Positions 6,985-12,137 of a stretch of DNA of 12,137 nucleotides are shown here, in pieces (within the stretch, counting starts at the first letter, position 1; each line of letters begins with the position of its first letter). The DNA comes from an uncultured beta proteobacterium (GTDB lineage: Bacteria > Pseudomonadota > Gammaproteobacteria > Burkholderiales > Burkholderiaceae_C). The DNA is taken from NCBI GenBank assembly GCA_903944555.1, contig CAJASG010000260.1, positions 1 to 12,137 of the forward strand, in the 5' to 3' direction. The position numbers were made by a program, and so were the translations under genes. The notes beneath the pieces were generated by a model. That model was not told where the DNA came from. It did not search any database and saw nothing but the letters and a program-made list of their open reading frames with translations.

Positions 6985-8232
6985 ATGAAAAAGAAACACG
7001 TTCACCTGTCCGACCTGCATGGCTACAGCCGCCTCGCCATCGAAGCCACGCTGGGCGTGACCGACTTGGTGGAGGCCATGCACCACAACATCCTCAAGCT
7101 GCCCCTTCCCTTTGGCAAAACCGCCAAAGAGCCTAGGGCTGGCGTTCACGGCGCGGTCTACAAGGTTTTACAAAAATCCAGCGGTCTGGTGTACGACTCG
7201 GTGCGGGGCGTTACCAAACTGGTCGGCGGTGGGCTGGACGCCGCACTCAGCCACCTGGAACCTGAGTTGGCCCACCTCAACTCTTCCGACGAGCGCGCGG
7301 CGATTGTGTCCATTCTGAACGGTGTGCTGGGTGACCACATGACCGCCCACGACAACCCATTAACCATCCAGATGGGTTTTCGACGCGAGGGCAAGCCACT
7401 GAACCTCACGCCCGATGCCTTGGCCAACGCCATTCCCAACCCACAGGGCAAGGTATTGATACTGCTTCACGGCCACTGCATGAATGAGCTGCAATGGCGC
7501 CGCAACGGCCATGACCACGGCGAGGTACTGGCGGCAGCCAACGGCTACACCCCCATGTACCTGCGTTACAACAGCGGCCTGCACATTTCAAAAAATGGCC
7601 GGGCTTTTGCCGACCTGCTGGAAGAAATGGTGCGCGCTTGGCCCGTGCCAGTCGAAGAAATATGCATCGTGGGCTACAGCATGGGCGGGCTGGTGGCGCG
7701 CAGCGCCTTTCATTACGGTACGCAGGCCCAACACGGCTGGCTGCAGTACGTGCACAAGCTGATGTTTGTCGGCACGCCACACCACGGCTCTATGGTGGAA
7801 CGGGCCGGCAACATGGTCGACCTGGCGCTGGAAGTAAGCCCCTATTCCGAAGCACTGTCGCGCCTGGGCAAGATTCGCAGCGCGGGCACCACCGACTTGC
7901 GCCATGGCAACCTGATTGACGAAGACTGGGAGGGGCGCAACCGCTTTGCCCATGCTGCGGACCAACGTCAGTTGTCCCAACTGCCTGCGGGGGTGCATTG
8001 CTATGCCATTGCGGCCATGATTGCCAAGGAGCACTGTGAGGTGCGCGGCAAGCTCTTCGGCGACGGACTGGTGCCCCTGAAAAGCGCATTGGGGCACCAC
8101 CAGGATGAAGACCGCGCCCTGACCTTTCCCGAGGGTCACCGCAAGGTCTTTTACGGCATGACACACTTGGGGCTTCTGGACAGCCCGGAGGTCTGCGCAC
8201 AATTGCAGAGCTGGATCGCCGAAAAAGCGTAA
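6985..8232 (+). CDS. Alpha/beta hydrolase, lipase/esterase-like (PGAP1-type fold)
   Basis: A 415-residue serine hydrolase likely acting on an ester lipid. The catalytic triad is readable: S232 in the elbow GYSMGG, D360 in FGDGLVP, H394 in MTHLGLL. The oxyanion-side HGH motif (LILLHGHCMNE) lies near residue 160, and VGTPHHGS follows the elbow as in triacylglycerol lipases. Residues 1-95 are an extra helical segment (GYSRLAIEATLGVTDLVEAMHH, then GLVYDSVRGVTKLVGGGLDA) with amphipathic Gly/Val/Leu patterning. It has no signal peptide and may attach the enzyme to a membrane or lipid surface. The gene starts five bases after the acyltransferase stop with only a weak GGA before it, suggesting coupled translation. 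Paired with an acyltransferase and followed by haemolysin III, it points to lipid turnover; the substrate cannot be read from sequence. Confidence 0.88.
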   Translation: MKKKHVHLSDLHGYSRLAIEATLGVTDLVEAMHHNILKLPLPFGKTAKEPRAGVHGAVYKVLQKSSGLVYDSVRGVTKLVGGGLDAALSHLEPELAHLNSSDERAAIVSILNGVLGDHMTAHDNPLTIQMGFRREGKPLNLTPDALANAIPNPQGKVLILLHGHCMNELQWRRNGHDHGEVLAAANGYTPMYLRYNSGLHISKNGRAFADLLEEMVRAWPVPVEEICIVGYSMGGLVARSAFHYGTQAQHGWLQYVHKLMFVGTPHHGSMVERAGNMVDLALEVSPYSEALSRLGKIRSAGTTDLRHGNLIDEDWEGRNRFAHAADQRQLSQLPAGVHCYAIAAMIAKEHCEVRGKLFGDGLVPLKSALGHHQDEDRALTFPEGHRKVFYGMTHLGLLDSPEVCAQLQSWIAEKA

Positions 8233-8264
8233 CAACGGCCGTCCTCCGCAAACAAGGGAACCGC

Positions 8265-8885
8265 GTGTACCACGGCGAAAAACTCAATACATTCACCCAC
8301 CTGCTCGGCTCGGCACTTGCGATCTCGGGCCTTTCCATTTTGGTGACGGTCGCCGTGCTGCAAGGCGACCCCTGGAAAGTGTTCAGCTTCAGCATTTACG
8401 GCATTACGCTGGTGCTGCTGTACAGCCTCTCCACCATCTACCACGGTGTGCAGAATCCGCGCATCAAGGCGATTTTGCAAAAGCTGGACCACAACGCCAT
8501 CTACCTGCTGATTGCCGGCAGTTACACGCCCATTTCACTGATCACACTTCGGGGCCCTTGGGGCTGGACGCTGTTTGGGCTTATCTGGAGTTTGGCACTG
8601 CTAGGCGTGGTGCAGGAGTTGCTTTTTGGGCACCGAACGCGTCGCCCATCCCTGGTGCTGTATGTGCTGATGGGGTGGCTGGTGGTGATCGCCATTAACC
8701 CCCTCATGCGCGCCATGCCGACCGCCGGATTGCTCTGGCTGTTGGCGGGCGGGCTGGTGTACAGCATGGGCATTTACTTCTACATCCATGGTGAGCGGGT
8801 ACGGCACTTCCACGGCGTGTGGCACCTCTTCGTACTGGGCGGAAGTGTCTGCCACTTCATCTGCATTCTGTTGTACGTGGCCTGA
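8265..8885 (+). CDS. trhA: Haemolysin III family membrane protein TrhA (PAQR family)
   Basis: A 206-residue seven-helix inner-membrane protein of the progestin/adipoQ receptor superfamily. These proteins are thought to be zinc-dependent membrane hydrolases related to ceramidases; E. coli TrhA (YqfA) affects membrane energetics and fluidity. The metal-site residues are intact: S56-x3-H60 in STIYH, D75 in LDHNAIYLLIAGSYTP, and H183-x3-H187 in HGVWH. The start is a GTG at 8265, preceded by AAGGGA as ribosome site, giving the family-typical YHGEKLNTFTHLLG opening. It follows the hydrolase by 32 bases and precedes the sensor kinase by 15. The name haemolysin is historical; a lytic role is not implied. 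Confidence 0.95.
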   Translation: MYHGEKLNTFTHLLGSALAISGLSILVTVAVLQGDPWKVFSFSIYGITLVLLYSLSTIYHGVQNPRIKAILQKLDHNAIYLLIAGSYTPISLITLRGPWGWTLFGLIWSLALLGVVQELLFGHRTRRPSLVLYVLMGWLVVIAINPLMRAMPTAGLLWLLAGGLVYSMGIYFYIHGERVRHFHGVWHLFVLGGSVCHFICILLYVA

Positions 8886-8900
8886 CGTATATTCGCGCCC

Positions 8901-9959
8901 ATGAATTCCCTTTTCTGGTCCTCCCTCGCACGGCGCCTCATTGTGGCGATGGCATTCAACACCGTGATTGCGTTGGGAATTACCGCATTTGGTGAGCATC
9001 ACTTGGGCATCAACTTCGTGTATTCCCAGTGCATTGGCCTGTCCATCTGGGCACTGCTGGATTTTGGCTACAGGCTCCTGACCCCGAACTGTGTGAACAG
9101 GTGGCGCCGCCTGTTCTGGGTCGTTCCGCTGGGCGCCACCCTTGGCTACGTGATCGGCACACTGGTGGCCGACACCCTGCTAAGCACCCACAGCTTTCAT
9201 TACTGGACGAATGCGCCCGGCAAAGCCGTTGGTTTCCTGATCCTGAGTCTGGTCGCTGGCACTGCCAGCACCTATTACTTCATGAGTCGCGAGCAACTGG
9301 CCAGCGCGCGCGAAGGCCAAGCCCACGCCGACGCCCAAGCCCAAGCCGCCCAGCGCCAAGCCGCCGAATCGCAACTCAAGCTGCTGCAAACGCAGCTGGA
9401 GCCGCACATGCTGTTCAACACCCTGGCCAACCTGCGGGTGCTCATCGGGCTGGACGCTGCGCGGGCGCAAGACATGCTGGACCATCTGGTGGCCTACCTG
9501 CGGGCCACGCTGGACGCATCCCGCGCCACCCGCCATAGCCTGCAGGCAGAGTTTGACCGGCTGAGGGACTACCTGGAACTGATGGCCGTGCGCATGGGGC
9601 CGCGTCTGCGCTACACGCTGGACCTGCCGCCAGAGCTGGCGAACCTGCAAGTGCCGCCCTTGCTGCTGCAGGCGCTGGTGGAAAACAGCATCAAACACGG
9701 CTTGGAGCCTCAGGTGGAAGGCGGCTCCATCACGGTATCGGCCCGCCTTGACGGGGGCCTGTTGACGCTGGAAGTGGCGGATACCGGTGCGGGCTGCAGT
9801 GCCGACCTCAACTTGCCGCCCGAACCCTCCGCCAGCTTTGGTCTGGCACAGGTGCGGGCACGCCTGCATACCAGTTACGGCGATCTTGGTACTATCAAAT
9901 TTATAGCTGGTCACGCAGGTGGTATGCGGGTTAGCATCACTTTTCCCTCTGAAAAATGA
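8901..9959 (+). CDS. LytS/AlgZ-type sensor histidine kinase
   Basis: A 352-residue membrane sensor kinase. Four helices lie at about 12-32, 38-60, 72-96 and 110-130, followed by an Ala/Gln-rich signal helix (residues about 133-160) coded by a run of GCC-CAA-like repeats. The kinase core is of the His_kinase (PF06580) class: phospho-acceptor H169 in EPHMLFNTLANL, N-box E261-N262 in ENSIKHG, and G-box DTGAGC. The closing strand GGMRVSITFP is present, but the segment TIKFIAGHAGG before it is encoded by a dispersed repeat. No periplasmic domain is large enough for a sensing fold, so a signal within the membrane is likely. The stop overlaps the regulator start as ATGA. Only 15 bases separate it from trhA, and no ribosome site is obvious, so it is probably cotranscribed with the lipid genes. 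Confidence 0.93.
   Translation: MNSLFWSSLARRLIVAMAFNTVIALGITAFGEHHLGINFVYSQCIGLSIWALLDFGYRLLTPNCVNRWRRLFWVVPLGATLGYVIGTLVADTLLSTHSFHYWTNAPGKAVGFLILSLVAGTASTYYFMSREQLASAREGQAHADAQAQAAQRQAAESQLKLLQTQLEPHMLFNTLANLRVLIGLDAARAQDMLDHLVAYLRATLDASRATRHSLQAEFDRLRDYLELMAVRMGPRLRYTLDLPPELANLQVPPLLLQALVENSIKHGLEPQVEGGSITVSARLDGGLLTLEVADTGAGCSADLNLPPEPSASFGLAQVRARLHTSYGDLGTIKFIAGHAGGMRVSITFPSEK
9891..9944 (+). repeat. Degenerate ~60-bp dispersed repeat, copy 2 (3' end of kinase gene)
   Basis: ACTATCAAATTTATAGCTG (9891-9909), then CGCA, GGGTTAGC (9928-9935) and TTTT at 9941-9944. Compared without gaps with the minus-strand copy in the regulator gene it matches at 34 of 53 bases, including blocks TAGCTG, CGCA, GGGTTAGC and TTTT at identical spacing. 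It is translated in frame as TIKFIAGHAGGMRVSITF, the last strand of the kinase ATPase domain. Core arms CTAT/ATAG form a small dyad around AAATTT. Confidence 0.6.
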
Positions 9960-10828
9960 ACCCAACCCAGGCCCCCACCGCGCTGCTGGCCGAAGACGAG
10001 CCCCTGCTCGCGGCGGCCCTCCAAGCCGAGTTGGCCAGGTTGTGGCCCGAACTGGTGGTGCTGGCCTGCGTCGGCGATGGCAATTCGGCCGTCACCCAGA
10101 GCCTGGCGCTGGCGCCCGATGTCCTGTTTTTTGACATCCGCATGCCGGGCCAAAGCGGTATCGACGCGGCGCTGGCCCTGGCGGACGCCTGGATCACCAC
10201 TGGGCCGCAGGCCAAACCCTTTCCGGCGCTGGTGTTCGTCACCGCTTACGACCAGTACGCCGTAGCCGCCTTTGAAGCCCAAGCCATCGATTACGTGCTC
10301 AAGCCGGTGAAACCGGATCGGCTTCAAAAAACAGTATCAAAACTGCAGCTAACCCTTACCAGTCGTGCGCAAGCAGCTACCAAATCAATAGCATCCACAT
10401 CGTCTGGCGATCTGCTGTTGGACGATACGCTGGCCCAGTTGCGCCACTTGCTGGGCGCGGCACAGTCCACCTCACCCACGGGCACACCGACCACGGCAGT
10501 ACCGCTGCTCACGGTCATCCAGGCCAGCGTGGGCAACACCATCCGCATGGTGCCCATTGCCGACGTGCTGTGCTTTGAGGCCGCCGACAAGTACGTGCGC
10601 GTGCTCACCACCGAGCGCGAGTACCTGATCCGCACACCCCTGAAGGAGTTGCAGGAGCAACTCGACACCCAGGTGTTCTGGCAAATCCACCGGGGCACGG
10701 TGGTGCGGGCGCAGGCCATTGAATCCATCACCCGGGATGAGGCCGGCAAAACCCTGCTGCGCTTGCACGGGCTACAGGAAAAGTTTGTGGTCAGCCGCCT
10801 TTACAGCCACCTGTTCAAGGCGATGTGA
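9956..10828 (+). CDS. LytTR-family response regulator
   Basis: A 290-residue cytoplasmic transcription factor, partner of the upstream kinase. The receiver domain (about 8-124) has acidic pocket E13-D14, phospho-acceptor D60 in FFDIRMPG, T96 in FVTAYD and K116 in VLKPVK, all intact. A long variable linker (about 125-175) follows, its first 21 residues encoded by a dispersed repeat in reverse orientation. The LytTR DNA-binding domain (about 176-288) shows IADVLCFEAADKYVRVLT and the FWQIHRGTVV block. Regulators of this type (LytR, AlgR) bind direct repeats and often control surface or membrane genes. The start overlaps the kinase stop (ATGA), indicating translational coupling. Its stop is three bases from the stop of the converging outer-membrane gene. 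Target sites are not identified. Confidence 0.95.
   Translation: MNPTQAPTALLAEDEPLLAAALQAELARLWPELVVLACVGDGNSAVTQSLALAPDVLFFDIRMPGQSGIDAALALADAWITTGPQAKPFPALVFVTAYDQYAVAAFEAQAIDYVLKPVKPDRLQKTVSKLQLTLTSRAQAATKSIASTSSGDLLLDDTLAQLRHLLGAAQSTSPTGTPTTAVPLLTVIQASVGNTIRMVPIADVLCFEAADKYVRVLTTEREYLIRTPLKELQEQLDTQVFWQIHRGTVVRAQAIESITRDEAGKTLLRLHGLQEKFVVSRLYSHLFKAM
10331..10394 (-). repeat. Degenerate ~60-bp dispersed repeat, copy 3 (regulator linker)
   Basis: On the minus strand: GCTATTGATTTGGTAGCTG, CTTGCGCACG, ACTGGTAAGGGTTAGC, TGCAGTTTTGATACTG (10392 down to about 10333). Its ends GCTA/TAGC form a dyad. It is the most complete copy and anchors the alignments: 34 of 53 against copy 2, 34 of 62 against copy 1, both ungapped. 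On the coding strand it reads in frame as T126 to A146 (KLQLTLTSRAQAATKSIA), the start of the linker between receiver and LytTR domains. Confidence 0.65.
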
Positions 10829-10831
10829 GCT

Positions 10832-12073
10832 TTAGAAGGTCCAGGTGGTGGTGATGTAGGCCACATTGCGGGCCGCCAGTTGTGCCGCCACCGCGTTGTC
10901 CGGCCCGCCAAAATTTCTCACGCCGCCTTGCACCTGAACCCGATCCCCCTGCCAACTCAGCGCCGCAGTCACCACACGGCCCTGATCGGCCGGGCTGTAC
11001 AACACATCCAGCGTCGGCGTCCACGGACCGTTTTGCCAGCTCACACGCATCAGCACATTGTTGCGTCGCAGGTTGGGTGACACGCCAAACGCATCGGCCT
11101 GCCACGCCAGATTGCCAGCCACCGCAGACGCCGGTGCACCAAAAGCAGACAAGTTGGTCAACTGGGTGTTGCGCTGGCCCCAGGCGTCCCACTGCGCATC
11201 ACTCATCGCCGAGCCGTCCCACCACGCTTCAGCCAGCAGACTAAGCTGGCTCTCATGCGTCCAGGTGCCGCCCAGCAACAGTTGTGTCACGTCATCGACC
11301 ATGCCGCTGCGCCAGGGGTTGCTGGTTACCAGCCCATTGGTGGCGGGGTTGATGGCCTTGCTGTCTGCCCGGCTCAGGTAGCGCAACGAGCCATGCAACT
11401 CAAGTGCATCACCGGCCACCCAGGCCAGCGCCGCCCCCACGCTGGCACCATTGCGGGCACCCAGGCGGGCAAAACCGTAGCTGTCCAGCGCGCCGTTGCG
11501 CTGGTAAACGCGCCCAGCCAGTGCGGGCTCCAGCACACCCCGGTCCTGCGGCGAACCCGTGGGGTGCAGCGCCACCAGGGACCAGGCCGTGTCAGCCGTG
11601 AAATGCTCCGCCATCAACACCGGGCGGCCTTGGGCGGTGCTTGTCACCAGCCCCAAGCGTTCTTCTTGCTGCACCATGTCGTTGGGCCGAAAGCCGTAGC
11701 CCACGTCCCAGGCCACAATTTTCTTGCCAGCGCTGAACTGCCAGGCGCCGCCGTCGTGCGCGGCATACAACTCGTTAACCCAGCCCTGGCCATCGCTGGT
11801 GCGATCGCGCCAGCGGCTTTGCTGCAAGGTCGCCACGCCAGTGATGCCGTGCCCACTGGCGCGCAGCTCGGTCTCCAGCGTGGCACCGCTGTCGGGGTCT
11901 GCAACCGTGCCAGTCTTAACCACATTGGCCAGGGCTAACGGCCCCAAGTTGGATGCAGTCTGCTCAGTCCACTGCAGCCGCACCTGGCCGCCCAACTCCA
12001 CTTTTTGCGCCATGCACGCGGCACTGGTCGCCCATGCCAACGCGGCTGCCGCCAGCAGTTCAACACAGCGCAT
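10832..12073 (-). CDS. Outer-membrane beta-barrel protein (porin-like), family not recognised
   Basis: A 413-residue exported protein. A signal peptide (MRCVELLAAAALAWATSAACMA) with likely cleavage after A22 is followed by alternating polar/hydrophobic strands typical of a transmembrane beta-barrel (for example LEVELRASGHGI-like, GAALAWVAGDALELHGSLRYL, VLMRVSWQNGPWTPTLDVLY). It ends ITTTWTF, and a C-terminal Phe after aromatic alternation is the Bam-complex recognition signature. Segment GKKIVAWDVGYGFRPNDMV resembles a conserved strand-loop of proteobacterial porin-like barrels, but I cannot name the family. C20 in SAAC is not a proper lipobox. The start is supported by GGAG six bases upstream. 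Its ATG follows the stop of another gene by three bases, so it is the second or later gene of an operon entering from the right. It converges on the response regulator gene. Confidence 0.85.
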   Translation of the reverse strand: MRCVELLAAAALAWATSAACMAQKVELGGQVRLQWTEQTASNLGPLALANVVKTGTVADPDSGATLETELRASGHGITGVATLQQSRWRDRTSDGQGWVNELYAAHDGGAWQFSAGKKIVAWDVGYGFRPNDMVQQEERLGLVTSTAQGRPVLMAEHFTADTAWSLVALHPTGSPQDRGVLEPALAGRVYQRNGALDSYGFARLGARNGASVGAALAWVAGDALELHGSLRYLSRADSKAINPATNGLVTSNPWRSGMVDDVTQLLLGGTWTHESQLSLLAEAWWDGSAMSDAQWDAWGQRNTQLTNLSAFGAPASAVAGNLAWQADAFGVSPNLRRNNVLMRVSWQNGPWTPTLDVLYSPADQGRVVTAALSWQGDRVQVQGGVRNFGGPDNAVAAQLAARNVAYITTTWTF

Positions 12074-12076
12074 GGC

Positions 12077-12137
12077 TTACTCCAGCGACGGATTTTTGGA
12101 CAGGAACATGGGGTTGAGCCACTCCTTCGGCACCACA
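12077..12137 (-). CDS. C-terminal 19 residues of an unidentified gene (cut by window edge)
   Basis: Minus-strand open frame from the window edge to a TAA at 12079-12077, reading VVPKEWLNPMFLSKNPSLE. Evidence that it is real: it runs in the same direction as the barrel gene, ends three bases before that gene's ATG, and contains that gene's ribosome site (GGAG) in its last codons, as in tight operons. The fragment is too short for family assignment. Confidence 0.6.
   Translation of the reverse strand, partial: VVPKEWLNPMFLSKNPSLE

Noticed and set aside
9318..9370. GCC-CAA-rich tandem pattern in the kinase gene as a true DNA repeat or slippage locus
   Set aside because: Units are irregular and explained by an Ala/Gln/Asp-rich coiled signal helix.

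Overview
The window looks like a chromosomal stretch from a betaproteobacterium of the order Burkholderiales, most likely family Comamonadaceae (Rhodoferax/Polaromonas-like). The clues are the high-GC codon use, the family content, and a degenerate ~60-bp repeat with a GCTAT...TAGCTG...GCGCA layout that I associate with those genomes. The genus is inference; there is no rRNA or other marker here. No tRNA, rRNA, CRISPR, insertion sequence or phage gene was seen.

Layout. (1) 1-405, minus: 5' part of uppP (undecaprenyl-diphosphatase), started by a GTG with a good ribosome binding site and cut by the window edge. (2) 482-1864, plus: a globin-coupled, haem-based oxygen-sensing diguanylate cyclase of the DosC/YddV type. 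(3) 5190-1914, minus: a three-gene tripartite-efflux operon of periplasmic adaptor (MacA-like), ABC ATPase and MacB/FtsX-type permease. ATPase and permease are separate proteins, and no TolC gene is present. (4) 5324-5857, plus: a five-helix membrane protein of the DUF6622 type. (5) 5993-10828, plus: a tight run of five genes: MGAT-like acyltransferase, alpha/beta hydrolase (lipase-like), haemolysin III/TrhA (PAQR family), LytS-type sensor kinase and LytTR response regulator. Gaps are 5, 32, 15 and -4 bases, and a promoter carrying a perfect 11+11 palindrome lies in front. (6) 12137-10832, minus: the last 19 codons of an unknown gene followed by an outer-membrane beta-barrel protein. Its stop lies only 3 bases from the stop of the convergent response regulator.

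How the genes may work together. UppP recycles the cell-wall lipid carrier. The cyclase would turn oxygen or redox state into c-di-GMP. The ABC operon exports an unknown substrate from the inner membrane or periplasm. The five-gene run combines two lipid-active enzymes, a membrane-stress PAQR protein and a two-component system; this suggests a regulated membrane-lipid remodelling unit, which is inference from gene order.

The most unusual signal is the repeat. Three copies align without gaps over 53-62 bases. One sits between the stops of the convergent cyclase and permease genes, one forms the in-frame 3' end of the sensor kinase, and one forms the in-frame linker of its partner regulator. 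A fourth, core-only match encodes the tip of the adaptor hairpin that normally docks to TolC. The repeat appears to have been domesticated as protein sequence several times within 9 kb.
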